In this document: one piece after another, positions 19,537 to 28,500 of the stretch
Position numbering within the stretch: the stretch's first letter is position 1
Layout: every line of letters starts with the position of its first letter
Source: Paenibacillus mendelii
GTDB lineage: Bacteria > Bacillota > Bacilli > Paenibacillales > Paenibacillaceae
NCBI RefSeq assembly: GCF_024498075.1
Contig: NZ_JANHOF010000001.1
Coordinates: forward strand, 1,364,001 to 1,428,000
Direction of reading: 5' to 3'
Length of the DNA: 64,000 nt
Position numbers and translations under genes: made by a program
The notes under the pieces: generated by a model
What the model was told of the DNA's origin: nothing
Databases searched by the model: none
Seen by the model: the letters and a program-made list of their open reading frames with translations, nothing else

Positions 19537-19644
19537 ATCTGCCCCTCCTTATCTGTTTTTGTGGAGCATTCTCTTACGAATTCTCGTACAAACTTTGCCG
19601 GTCTGCTAACGGCCCAGCCCGTTCACAGATCAGCCACAATCCTA

Positions 19645-19673
19645 TATACGTTAGTATAACACGCTACGTTTCA
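19645..19673 (-). promoter_or_regulatory. ECF sigma-W-like promoter of nfeD-floA
   Basis: On the minus strand TGAAAC (19668-19673) and CGTATA (19645-19650) are separated by 17 bases. B. subtilis sigma-W sites are TGAAAC, about 16 bases, CGTA, and the homologous yqeZ-yqfAB operon is a known sigma-W target. The site lies 108 bases ahead of the nfeD start. Confidence 0.65.
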
Positions 19674-19689
19674 ATTACTGTCTTATTCA

Positions 19690-19715
19690 GAAAAAAACCG
19701 CCCATCACGGGCGGT
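19690..19715 (-). terminator. Terminator overlapping the stop of the GH-like gene
   Basis: On the minus strand ACCGCCC, GTGAT and GGGCGGT form a 7-bp stem followed by seven T. The TGA stop of the upstream gene (19705-19707) lies in the loop, so coding and termination signals overlap. Confidence 0.85.
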
Positions 19716-21507
19716 CGGATACTTCAGAGATCGATTGTTTAGCCGAAGGCCTTACACCTGTAATCTCATAATACATCACGGCATGCGGCGCCAGCGTCGG
19801 CGTAAAGCGAAGCTGATTATCCTTGATTACTGCTGTCGTTTCATCAGGTTCCAGCTTCGCGAGCCCTTGATATTCCTTCACATGGTCATACCAGTATTGC
19901 CTCAGCTTCTCATCCGTTAAATTGCTGCCAGCGGTCCATGAGTCTACTGACCAATTGCCGAATTGATTCGAGGTTGCACCCTGCTCCTCCAGATAGGCTT
20001 GCCATGCAGGCCAGAAGTTGCCGTGCTCATCGTCGATAATCCATTGCTTCACCGCTACCTTATCTCCGCTTACGGCTTCAACATTATCGAGAATAATGGT
20101 GACCGGCTCGCTAACATCTGCTTTCTGGTCAAGATTGTAATTGTATATCAGAAACTGGGCGGTATTGGACGATGCTTGATAGCCTCCAATGCCGTCTACT
20201 TCATTGGATGTATTCACCGTTGAGCCGGAGACCTGAACCGCAGCTCTGCTGGCCCCTTCCATCCGGTAGACCAGATTGGCCAAGTGGGTCCCCACTGGAT
20301 CAACGCCTGCAGACTCTCCCCAAATCCGTTCCGTGTTCAAATACCAGGTCGAGAAATAATCGAGATCAATGTCATGCATATGCTTAAACAGCTTTGCATC
20401 GCTGGAAGACTGGAAGCTTGAAGCGACGGTTCTTGGGAAGAGCTCCTTTCGGTCAGAGCCTGCCAGGATCCTCCCTTCTTCCACCCCGTACTTCAAATCG
20501 GACAGCCCGTTTGCCTCCGCCCGGTCACGCAGAAGCCGCATGTTTTGCTCAAGGCTGTTTCCGGACAACATGCCCGGAAAATTATCGTAATACGAAAAGG
20601 ACAAGAAATCGAGCTGGGTTCCCTTCTTGCCGGTATAATAATTCGTTCCGGAAGCAACATGGTCGATAAACGACCGTTCATCCCATAAGCCCTCTCCATT
20701 GGTCATGCTATGAGCACCGATATACAGATTCTCTGCACCAATTGAGGCCTCCAGAGCAGCCACCGTGTAGTCATACAGTTTGAAATAAGCCTCCATAGAA
20801 CTTTCAGGGCTTAAGTTGTTGAACCAATCCCCATTCTCGTATTCGGTCAGAACCCGCCAGGTCCAGGTGCGGACCTCGTTCAAGCCGAAGCGGGATACGA
20901 TTTCATCTGCCATTGCTTTCATATACCGATAATAAACGTCATAGTCTTGCGGCGGACGCACATTGACGCCAAAGCTTCCGATATGAGGCACCGAGCTATA
21001 TTTGAGCGGTACATTGCCCGTCACAATATAGGGCTTCAAACCTTGATCGATCACATGCTGCAAGGCATCGGTCAGCCGGCTAAAGTTATAATCGGTCAGA
21101 TTCTCCCGGTCAGCCGGATCCTCGAACAGATCGATATTGTCCGTGCCTCCAGTCGCGGTCATAAACTGCACGCGCTTGACGAACGGATAGTGCGTCCTGA
21201 TATAGTCGCTAGGACGTCCCTTTGCAGAGTCTGCCCAGTCCATCTGTAAATCCCACTGGTTCAAATCCGTAAATTTGTTTTCCAGCGGATCCCCAAGCTT
21301 AGACAGATCGATTCGCACCGCTGCCTTATCCTGCGGCGGATCGGCAGGCTTGGTTCCGCTAGCATCCTCCGGTGCTTGCACAGGTGCTTTTTTAGGTGCT
21401 TCCATGGATTTGTCGCCTCCAGCTCTGAAATTAATAGCTGCTACCACAGTTGAAATAATGATAATAACAGCCGCTATCCCCAGTGAAATCTGTTTAAATC
21501 CCCACAT
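19705..21507 (-). CDS. Membrane-anchored glycoside hydrolase-like protein (clan A, GH39-like)
   Basis: 600 residues with an uncleaved-looking N-terminal helix (ISLGIAAVIIIISTVVAAI, about 7-25), a Lys/Pro/Ala linker, and a (beta/alpha)8-type domain. Segments typical of GH39-like enzymes are RTWTWRVLTEYENGDWF (about 210-226, TEYEN offering the acid/base Glu) and KYGVEEGRIL (about 355-364, candidate nucleophile Glu). A beta-sandwich-like C-terminus follows. It is probably tethered outside the cell and acts on a polysaccharide; the substrate is unknown. It has no counterpart at this locus in B. subtilis and lies between yqeY and nfeD with its own terminator. Confidence 0.7.
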   Translation of the reverse strand: MWGFKQISLGIAAVIIIISTVVAAINFRAGGDKSMEAPKKAPVQAPEDASGTKPADPPQDKAAVRIDLSKLGDPLENKFTDLNQWDLQMDWADSAKGRPSDYIRTHYPFVKRVQFMTATGGTDNIDLFEDPADRENLTDYNFSRLTDALQHVIDQGLKPYIVTGNVPLKYSSVPHIGSFGVNVRPPQDYDVYYRYMKAMADEIVSRFGLNEVRTWTWRVLTEYENGDWFNNLSPESSMEAYFKLYDYTVAALEASIGAENLYIGAHSMTNGEGLWDERSFIDHVASGTNYYTGKKGTQLDFLSFSYYDNFPGMLSGNSLEQNMRLLRDRAEANGLSDLKYGVEEGRILAGSDRKELFPRTVASSFQSSSDAKLFKHMHDIDLDYFSTWYLNTERIWGESAGVDPVGTHLANLVYRMEGASRAAVQVSGSTVNTSNEVDGIGGYQASSNTAQFLIYNYNLDQKADVSEPVTIILDNVEAVSGDKVAVKQWIIDDEHGNFWPAWQAYLEEQGATSNQFGNWSVDSWTAGSNLTDEKLRQYWYDHVKEYQGLAKLEPDETTAVIKDNQLRFTPTLAPHAVMYYEITGVRPSAKQSISEVSDRP

Positions 21508-21748
21508 GCAATAGACTCCTTTGTCAGCTTTGACCTTACTTGCTTCTCGAATCCGAAACCGCTTTCATTTCTCTTGGCGGTATGAAGACATCTCTGCAGG
21601 TCAGTGTTTCTAACATTAATTAGTATAAAGGGGATTGGAGTGACATTTCTTACCTTTCATCGGAAAAAGCTAGCTTTAATTCAGCCGCCGCTTGACGACA
21701 TCGTACATCTAATGGCTCGGTCGCCGTACAACAAGCTGCATATAACCG

Positions 21749-21776
21749 AAAAAACACTCCCCGGACAGGGAGTGTT
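21749..21776 (-). terminator. Terminator after yqeY
   Basis: ACACTCCC and GGGAGTGT (21754-21761 and 21768-21775) form an 8-bp stem followed on the minus strand by six T. It ends the rpsU-yqeY transcript. The remaining bases to 21507 hold nothing I can support. Confidence 0.85.
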
Positions 21777-21792
21777 TGGCTGTCAGCCTATG

Positions 21793-22236
21793 TTATTGCA
21801 GAAATTGCTGCACGAGCGTGTTTACTAGTTTACCATCAGCTCGCCCTTTGACTTTCGGCATCAGGGCGGTCATGACTTTTCCCATCTCGGCTTTCGAAGA
21901 AGCACCGGTTTCCTGGATGGTCTGCTGAACAATCTCTTTGATCTCTTCTTCGGTCAGCTGTACGGGCAGGTATACACTAATAATTTCAATTTCTGCGGCG
22001 ATATCTTTCGCAAGATCGTCGCGGCCGGCTTTTTCAAATTCTTGGAGGGAATCTTTACGTTGTTTGATTTCACGACTTAGAATATCAAGGACTTCGTTGT
22101 CATCAAGAGGACGCTTCAAATCAATTTCCTGATTCTTGATAGATGAACGTATCATCCGAATCACGGACAATTTGAACTTCTCCCGATCCTTCATCGCTTG
22201 CTTCATATCGTCGTTCAATCGTTCGCTAAGGTTCAT
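21793..22236 (-). CDS. yqeY: GatB/YqeY domain protein
   Basis: 147 residues, the free-standing form of the helical tail domain of GatB. It starts MNLSERLNDDMKQAMKDREK and ends with the tRNA-binding-type KVKGRADGKLVNTLVQQFL. In GatB the domain contacts tRNA in amidotransfer; the role of the stand-alone protein is not settled. GGAGG precedes the ATG. It is 15 bases after rpsU and shares its promoter, as in B. subtilis. Confidence 0.95.
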   Translation of the reverse strand: MNLSERLNDDMKQAMKDREKFKLSVIRMIRSSIKNQEIDLKRPLDDNEVLDILSREIKQRKDSLQEFEKAGRDDLAKDIAAEIEIISVYLPVQLTEEEIKEIVQQTIQETGASSKAEMGKVMTALMPKVKGRADGKLVNTLVQQFLQ

Positions 22237-22251
22237 TGTGGAAGGATCCTC

Positions 22252-22425
22252 CTAAAACTTTCTCTTACGCGCAGCCTCGGACTTTTTCTTGCGCTTGACA
22301 CTAGGCTTTTCATAATGCTTGCGTTTCTTCACCTCGGCCAATACGCCATCCTTCGCGATGGAACGCTTGAAGCGGCGGAGTGCAGAATCGATTGTCTCGT
22401 TTTTCTTAACTTTTGTTTCAGACAC
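22252..22425 (-). CDS. rpsU: 30S ribosomal protein S21
   Basis: 57 residues, full length for S21: an [20 protein letters not shown] start and a very basic [16 protein letters not shown] end. It sits in the 30S subunit near the anti-Shine-Dalgarno region. The start is GTG at 22425 with GGAGGG eight bases ahead; a longer frame upstream is not needed. A near-consensus promoter lies at 22487-22516. Confidence 0.97.
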   Translation of the reverse strand: MSETKVKKNETIDSALRRFKRSIAKDGVLAEVKKRKHYEKPSVKRKKKSEAARKRKF

Positions 22426-22486
22426 CAGTTTTCCCTCCCTCCGAAACAGACCGTCCAAGAAGTACATACACGGTTTATCAAACTAC

Positions 22487-22516
22487 ATTATATGTCATAA
22501 CGAAAGGCAGTGTCAA
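22487..22516 (-). promoter_or_regulatory. Sigma-A promoter of rpsU-yqeY
   Basis: On the minus strand TTGACA (22511-22516) and TATAAT (22487-22492) are both full consensus, with an 18-base spacer. It lies 62 bases ahead of the rpsU GTG and just after the end of the HIT gene. Confidence 0.88.
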
Positions 22517-22550
22517 CTTGGACACGGCACTCGTTTCAACCATTTTTTTA

Positions 22551-22892
22551 TCATCCGACGAGCGTAGACAGTTTCTTGCCTCCAAGCAGGTGGATATGCA
22601 GATGGTAAACGACTTGTCCGCCTTCCGAGTTGCAATTATTGACAAGACGGTAGCCCGTTTCGTCAATTCCTTGTTCCTTCGCAATCTGACGTGCGACGGT
22701 GAAGATCTCTGCGACAAGTGCGTCGTCCTCAGCGGCAACATCGTTCATCGTTGGAATATGCTTCTTCGGTATGATCAGAATGTGTACGGGCGCAGCGGGC
22801 TGAATATCATGAAACGCGATAATTCGCTCGTTCTCGAACACCTTCTTAGAAGGAATGCTGCCCTCGATGATTTTACAAAAAATACAATCCAT
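22551..22892 (-). CDS. HIT family nucleotide hydrolase/transferase
   Basis: 113 residues of the histidine-triad family (HinT type): MDCIFCKIIEGSIPSK start, a DIQPAAPVHILIIPKKHI segment, and the catalytic triad HLHIHLLG near residue 100. Such proteins cleave nucleoside phosphoramidates and acyl-adenylates. AGGATAAGAGG precedes the ATG. It has its own promoter and reads toward rpsU. Confidence 0.95.
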   Translation of the reverse strand: MDCIFCKIIEGSIPSKKVFENERIIAFHDIQPAAPVHILIIPKKHIPTMNDVAAEDDALVAEIFTVARQIAKEQGIDETGYRLVNNCNSEGGQVVYHLHIHLLGGKKLSTLVG

Positions 22893-22955
22893 CCTCTTAT
22901 CCTCCCAAACGATGCCTCCGTAAAAACGTCAGCTCATGTAATGATGATTACTATC

Positions 22956-22985
22956 ATCATAACGAAAAACAAAGGGCTCGTCCAA
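22956..22985 (-). promoter_or_regulatory. Sigma-A-like promoter of the HIT gene
   Basis: On the minus strand TTGGAC (22980-22985) and TATGAT (22956-22961) are separated by 18 bases. It begins just downstream of the terminator of the next gene upstream and 64 bases ahead of the HIT start. Confidence 0.6.
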
Positions 22986-22988
22986 CTG

Positions 22989-23019
22989 TAAAAGAAGCCG
23001 GCAATCTAGCTTGGCCGGC
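22989..23019 (-). terminator. Terminator after the repeat-protein gene
   Basis: On the minus strand GCCGGC, an 11-base loop and GCCGGC are followed by TTCTTTT. It lies 24 bases after the stop of the 23043-23570 gene. The stem is short but GC-rich. Confidence 0.6.
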
Positions 23020-23042
23020 GTCAGTAATTGGAACAGATGAAT

Positions 23043-23570
23043 TCAATAGAAGGAAAGCAATGTCAAACCGAGAAGGGCAGCAAGCGGAAACGCCTGTCGC
23101 ACAAAGCGGCGGCGAGGGAAATAAGGATAAGGATAGAGCGGCGGATAAGGATGGATAGGCGTAAATGGCGAAAATCCGCGAGGATCCCATCCAGGACAGC
23201 AAGGAACGGCGATGCAGACCATCTCATCGTCGATGTGCTCTACGAATCCATCGCAGCACCAACCATCTTTCGTGTGGGCGAGCACATAACGATGCATATG
23301 ATCCCTGCACCATTTTTTTAACTCATGCTTATCCATGGGTTGGTTGGCCATTGGGCCGGTAGGCATCGGACTATTGACCATTGGACTATTCGGCATCGGA
23401 CTATTGGCCGCTGGACTATTCGGCATGGCGCTATTAGGCATAGCGCTATTCGCCATTGGGCTGTTCGCGGCTGGACTGTTTGCTATTGAATTGTTTGCCG
23501 CTGGCTGCAAGGCCGCGTTTGGCGTTGCTGTCATTTTGGCAACCGGAGATGTATGGACTTTTTTCTCCAA
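23043..23570 (-). CDS. Unrecognised protein with Asn-Ser-Pro-Met repeats and hydrophobic C-terminus
   Basis: 175 residues in three parts. Residues 26-76 are a run of imperfect 4-5-residue units of the type NSPM, NSAMP, NSPAA. Residues 80-130 are a compact Cys-rich section (KHELKKWCRDHMHRYVLAH, DGWCCDGFVEHIDDE, VPCCPGW). The end is a Pro/Tyr-rich stretch (HPYPPLYPYPYFPRRR) and a short hydrophobic tail. The start is TTG at 23570 with a perfect AGGAGG eight bases ahead, and a terminator follows, so the gene looks real. The composition recalls spore-coat or surface proteins, but I recognise no family. Confidence 0.7.
   Translation of the reverse strand: MEKKVHTSPVAKMTATPNAALQPAANNSIANSPAANSPMANSAMPNSAMPNSPAANSPMPNSPMVNSPMPTGPMANQPMDKHELKKWCRDHMHRYVLAHTKDGWCCDGFVEHIDDEMVCIAVPCCPGWDPRGFSPFTPIHPYPPLYPYPYFPRRRFVRQAFPLAALLGLTLLSFY
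23342..23496 (-). repeat. Coding tandem repeats (Asn-Ser-Pro/Ala-Met units)
   Basis: About 155 bases of short, degenerate in-frame repeats, seen on the plus strand as GGCATCGGACTATT, GGCCATTGGACTATT and similar blocks. Unit lengths are multiples of three (12 and 15 bases), so gain or loss keeps the reading frame. This could make repeat number vary between strains. Confidence 0.75.
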
Positions 23571-24090
23571 AGCAGGTACCTCCTATGAATAATTAGTAAA
23601 CTCGTCACCTCTTCTTGGTGACTCACACCGTAAGATGAAGTTGTGCGGCGTTCTCTCGTTTCTCTTTCTTCTCTTTTCATGATATTCGCCTGTGGGCGAA
23701 TGGCGCCTGGCCGCATAAAAAATAGGCTGCTGCCCTCTTCCGAGCCTGCTATTCAGAAATTTGACCAAACCCATCCCATTACTTATATGGGTTGTCTTGA
23801 TACATAGTTCCGCATAATGAGGGAAAGTGTATAGGGGGATAAATGTACGGTGGAATAACTTTTTGCAGGGGTAAATTAACTATTATTTTACAAGGAAATT
23901 GGTTTATTAACCCATTCTCATAAAGAACGAAACTAAAATGAGAGTATTCTAATGAAAATCTCATAAATTGCTGCAACCTTTTGCTCTCCCTCACTTTTCA
24001 CTCTTTGTGGAAATAAAAAGGGAATTTTACCATGCTATACTAGACTCAAATCGATTCAGTAACAAGCAAACGGAGGGACAACAAGGACAT
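23571..24090. other. 520-base intergenic region, divergent control
   Basis: No gene is supported here. It holds the divergent upstream regions of the repeat protein (minus) and the NlpC/P60 gene (plus). A perfect 6-bp inverted repeat, GTCACC and GGTGAC (about 23605-23623), lies just upstream of the repeat-protein ribosome site. A TATACT at 24036-24041 could be the -10 of the NlpC gene, but no -35 fits at 17 bases. The rest is AT-rich. Confidence 0.4.
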
Positions 24091-24573
24091 ATGCGAATTA
24101 AAAACCTTCTTCGGAAATTTGTCATCACGAGCCTGTGTACAACAATCGGCTTCTCGGCCTTAGCCTTTGGAGCTTCCCACAAAACGGAAGCAGCGACCGA
24201 ACAAACAGTCAAACTTCTATCCACCGGAAAAGAATACATAGGAACACCCTATAAGTTAGGCTCCCAAAGCGGTGTAACGTCTTCGTTCGACTGTTCCTCT
24301 TTCAGCCAGTACATCTTTAAGCTAAACGGTGTGAAGCTTCCACGGACGGCCTCCGCGCAAGCGAAAGTCGGCAAGCCAGTAGCCAAAGGTTATTTAAGCG
24401 TTGGCGATCTTGTATTCTTCAAGACGAATGGGAAGAGCATCAGTCATGTCGCTATTTATGCCGGCAACAGTAAAATTCTTCACAGCTCCAGCAGCAAGGG
24501 CGTTATTGTCGCCAATATGAACTCTTCGTACTGGAAAACGAAATACGTCACCGCCCGCCGCGTTTCCTTATAG
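24091..24573 (+). CDS. Secreted NlpC/P60 peptidoglycan hydrolase
   Basis: 160 residues. A signal peptide (MRIKNLLRKFVITSLCTTIG and on to GASHKTEA) is followed directly by an NlpC/P60 domain with the catalytic Cys in SFDCSSFSQYIF, the His in SISHVAIYAG and the third polar position near ILHSSS. It should cleave peptide stems of the cell wall (D-gamma-Glu-diaminopimelate bond). There are no LysM or SH3 domains, so it is a minimal enzyme. I start at the ATG at 24091, directly before the signal peptide; the frame extends upstream without a signal. Confidence 0.92.
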   Translation: MRIKNLLRKFVITSLCTTIGFSALAFGASHKTEAATEQTVKLLSTGKEYIGTPYKLGSQSGVTSSFDCSSFSQYIFKLNGVKLPRTASAQAKVGKPVAKGYLSVGDLVFFKTNGKSISHVAIYAGNSKILHSSSSKGVIVANMNSSYWKTKYVTARRVSL

Positions 24574-24608
24574 TCCCCATTCACTATCCTCTTTCATGAT
24601 TAAGCAAC

Positions 24609-24637
24609 GTGCCCCCTCAATTGAGAGGGCACTTTTT
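24609..24637 (+). terminator. Terminator after the NlpC/P60 gene
   Basis: GTGCCCCCTC, AATT and GAGAGGGCAC form a 10-bp stem with one mismatch, followed by five T. It lies 36 bases after the stop. Confidence 0.85.
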
Positions 24638-24716
24638 GCTGCCTTTCTTCGGATCCCCTTGCACACATCTACCGAATGCGGGAATCGGGAATGGCGGCGT
24701 TAGGTGAATATATAGA

Positions 24717-24757
24717 AAAGAAGCTGAGCCCCCAAAATGGAGGCCTCAGCTTCTTTC
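24717..24757 (-). terminator. Bidirectional terminator after the 24778-25398 gene
   Basis: AAGAAGCTGAG and CTCAGCTTCTT (24718-24728 and 24745-24755) form an 11-bp stem around GCCCCCAAAATGGAGGC, which extends it imperfectly. On the minus strand it is followed by TTC and a T-rich end. Confidence 0.75.
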
Positions 24758-24777
24758 TGTTCCCCTGCAGAATCTTC

Positions 24778-25398
24778 TTACTTCTCTCCTTTGAACACCA
24801 CGTTCTCCGGTTCATTCATAATTTCGAACAGCTTGGTGCCGATCTCGACCCACGTCCCTCCGGCTTGTATCGTCATCGCCGCGGGTTTGGTTACCTCCCC
24901 GAAATCAATCGGATCGGATGCTTCCTTCAGTTTCGCATATACCGCATCCAATTGTTGCAAATACCGGCGTTCCGCCTCATTCAGCGCCCCTTCATGATTG
25001 CCAAGCTGCTGCAGAGACAGCTCGACCTGCGAAGTGAACGTCGCGGCATCACGTTTGGCGGCGGTGAATGGTTGTCCGCTGGTGGTTTCCGCCTCATGGA
25101 GGAATGAAGCTACATCTGCCGCATGATGGAATGCTGCAGACACTTCACTTTTTGCGGCTAGTCGGCTGGCCATATCGCTCCCGGCAAGCAAGGCTTGGAC
25201 TCCTGCATGAACAGACTGAAAATGAAGCTTCGCGTTATTCCCCATGCTGGCGATCGCCAGACCTCTCTGTACCCGGTCTTCCTGCGCACGCGATATTGAC
25301 TTGCTGTACAGAATAACATTGACGGTTACACTTATTACAATTAAAAGAAGAAGGGCCGGAACGAAAAACGAACGTTTCGGCTGCTGCTGCTGCTCCAC
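24778..25398 (-). CDS. Single-pass membrane protein, unknown function
   Basis: 206 residues. After a Gln-rich start (VEQQQQPKRS), one membrane helix (FVPALLLLIVISVTVNVILY, about 11-30) leads to an extracytoplasmic helical domain of about 165 residues with heptad-like Ala/Leu spacing. The start is GTG at 25398, eight bases after GGAGGG; an upstream in-frame TTG is too close to the site. The layout is like a sensor or a chemoreceptor-type helical bundle, but no domain is recognisable and no partner gene lies nearby. Confidence 0.7.
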   Translation of the reverse strand: MEQQQQPKRSFFVPALLLLIVISVTVNVILYSKSISRAQEDRVQRGLAIASMGNNAKLHFQSVHAGVQALLAGSDMASRLAAKSEVSAAFHHAADVASFLHEAETTSGQPFTAAKRDAATFTSQVELSLQQLGNHEGALNEAERRYLQQLDAVYAKLKEASDPIDFGEVTKPAAMTIQAGGTWVEIGTKLFEIMNEPENVVFKGEK

Positions 25399-25569
25399 AA
25401 ACAATTCCCTCCATAGAATGGGAAGCAAGCTGCTCCCCGGACAATGATGATCATATTGATCTTGAACTTGGCTTGACTAGTATTAAAGTTACCGTTTTTT
25501 ATGCGAAGAAGCAATGTCGATATTCGTACAATTGCCCTTGGTCTACCTATTGCATTCTGTAATAGGCCT

Positions 25570-28500
25570 TTACATCGTCTCCAACGCCACGACGCTCCCG
25601 AGTCCTGATGGCTCGGCAGCGGTGACGATCAAGCGGCGGGGAAGCCTGGCGCGCAGCTCCGGCACGTGGGAAATGACGCCGACGGAGAGGCGGTCCGTAT
25701 GCAGCTTCTCCAATGCGGTAATGACCGTGTCCAGCAGCTCCGGATCGAGCGTGCCGAACCCTTCGTCAAGAAAAAAGAATTGCAGCGGGTACTTGCCCCG
25801 CAGTTGAATTTGACCGGATAACGCAAGCGCCAGCGCCAGAGAAGCCAGGAAGGTTTCTCCCCCTGACAATGTCGATACGGGACGGCGAATACCGCCATTC
25901 GCATCGTCGCGGATGACGAATCCTCCACCAGAATCTACTTCCAGCGCATAGCGGCGCTTCGTCAAATAACCCAGCCGCTCGGATGCAGCATGGCATACCT
26001 GGACAAGCTGTTCTTCCGCAACATATTCTACGAACGCATTGCCCCGGAATACGGTTTGCAGCGACTTGAGACGGCCGCAAAGGGCATCCATCGACGTCCG
26101 TTTGGTTTCCAGCTGCATCCATCGCTCTTGCTTCGTCTTCAGCTCTTCTAGATCCCGATCCGCTCTAGCGGCCGTCTGAAGCGCCGTTTCGTTGAGCTCG
26201 CGGGCCTGCGTAAATCCATTCAAGCATTGCTCCCACTGATCGTCCGTAACCGTGCGACCGGCTAGCTGGTCGCGCAGCAGCTCGATTTGAGCCGTCAATT
26301 GCTGTTCCTCTTCACGGAAACGGGCAATTTCAGCCGCGATCGCCTCCTGCTGTGCCAGCAAGATCCGCAACGACGCCACTTCTGCCCCCGATGTGAATGG
26401 CGATGCTTCCAGCGCGGCTATCCAACTGGCAGCCGTCTCGTTCTGCCGCTCTGTGGCTGAACGTTCGCCTTCCACGGCGGCGCTTCGCAGCTCAGCCGCT
26501 TCTTGCAGCGCTGCTTGCGCGGACTCGCTGCCGGTCTTCAGACGCTGTAGACGCGTTCGAAGCTCCTCCAGCTCCTTCTCGGCTGCTGCCAGCAGCTCAC
26601 TTGCCGGCAAACCGCCGGTTAATGCATGCAGCTGCACCCTTTTCTCGGCTAGCTGCTCCTTCTGGCTGTCCAGCTTGGCAGCTAGCTCGACTACAGCCAA
26701 CTGAGCCGTTTGCTGCTCTAACCGGTGGCCTGCGATAAGCTTGTTCGTGTCATCGATAAACGTCACGCTTTTGTCCAGCCTTACGCGCAGCTCATGCGCG
26801 GCATTCTCACGCCGCTCATATTCGTCTAAGGTTTGCTGTGCCAGCTCGGGGAGCAGCTCCTCGCCGAATTGCTGTTTCCATTGCAACAGTTCATCGGCCT
26901 CTGCAGCTTGAAGCTGAACAGCCTTGTCATGTGCGCTGCGTTCGACCGCCGTCTGTGAACGCAGCTCGCCGGCCGCTGACTCGCAGCTTCGCTGTGCCTC
27001 CAAGAAGCTTGTGCGCAAACGGCCGATTCCCGATTCTAATCCAGCAAAGGATTGCTCGAGTGCGGTATATGTATAGAGCGAGGTGTCAAGCAAGGTATCA
27101 AAAGCCGTTAATGCGCGGTTGTCCAGATCCTGCTCCTGTTCATCCCGGCCCTTAATCGCAAGAGCCGATTCTTCCCTTCCGGCTGCGGCTTCCAGCTGCC
27201 ATGCCTCTTCTGCACCCAGCCCTTGCTTCATTGGATCCATGGCCGATAACGATTCGATTAATCGTTCGTAAGCAGCGTCTGCCTTGCTCCGGAGCGGCGA
27301 TAGCTTCAGCAGCAGCCCTTGAGTCCGCTGCTGAAGCTTCTCCCAGTCCGTCATGGTATCTGCACTGACAAGACGCTGCTTCTCTTCCTCATCGCTGCCG
27401 CGATGCAGCCGCGTATGCTCGCATGAGCCGCATACCGGGCATGGGGTGCCATCCTCCAGCCCCTCTGACAGCTGCGCGGCAAGCAGCATCCGCTGCTGCT
27501 CGCGATACTCGATTCGAGCCTGCTCTATTCGCGCAGGTAGTCTGTCCCCAGCTCTTTGGAGGGAATGCTCCAGAACGCGCAGGTCCTGCCGGATCGGGTT
27601 CAGCGAATTCAATGCGGAGAGCAGTGCCGTCGCGGCATCCGCTCTAGCTGAATCCGCCTTTGCGTGAGCATCGCGGATGCGGGCTAAAGCCGCCTTCTGC
27701 CCAGAAGCTTCATGATCCGCATTCACTCGCTGCTCGCGGAGCGAGCCGAGCTGGATCAGACGCTTAGCGAGCGCAGAGCGCCGCTCTCTCTCATCCACGG
27801 CAAGCTCGGTCTTCTTCAGCTCTGCCTTCAGTTCGCCTTGCTTGGCCTGGGCACGGCCGAGCGTCTCCTCCGCTTTGGCCGCTTGCTCGCCAAAGCTAAG
27901 CTGCCGGCTGGCGGCGTCCGCGTGGCGGCGCTCGCCGCCCTCCACGCTTGAGGCAAGCGCGGCGGCTTCGCCTTCGAGCCGCTGCGCGCCCGCAAGCTGT
28001 TCGAGCCGCTGCGCCAAGCGCGGCTCGGCCGCGGCCGCTTCAGCGCTCGCCGCAGCCAATGCGGCGGCGGCCCCGGCGGCCGCCTCCTGCAGGGCGGCAT
28101 GCGCCCGCCCTGCTGCTTCGCGGCGGGAAGCGGCAGCGCGCAGCGCCGCTTCGGCCGCTTCGGCGGCGTCCATCGCGGGCACCAGCCGCTCGGCCGCCGA
28201 CAGGCGCTGCAGCTCCCGCTCGCGCTCCGCAATGCGCGGCGCATCCGCGAGCAGCTTCGCCTGCAGCGCTTCCTTCGCGCGCAGCGCCTCCTGACGCTCG
28301 CGCACGTGCAGCCGCTCCGCGTGCAGCCGCTCGGCTTCCGCGAGCGCAGCACGCGCGGCCGCTGCCGCGGCTGCCGCTTCGCGGTGGCGCTCCGCCGCCG
28401 CATCGACCGCGGCGGCAGAAGCGTCGCCGAGGCCGTGCTGCTCGGCCACGGCCTCATTCAAGGCGGCTTCCGCCGCCTTCATGCGCTGGTTCAGCTTCAG

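Noticed and set aside
22413..22991. Plus-strand frame of 192 codons opposite rpsU promoter and HIT gene
   Set aside because: Covers the HIT gene, the rpsU promoter and the HIT promoter on the other strand; no motif.
23342..23496. CRISPR array or minisatellite
   Set aside because: Units are only 12-15 bases, without spacers, and keep the reading frame of a protein; this is a coding repeat.
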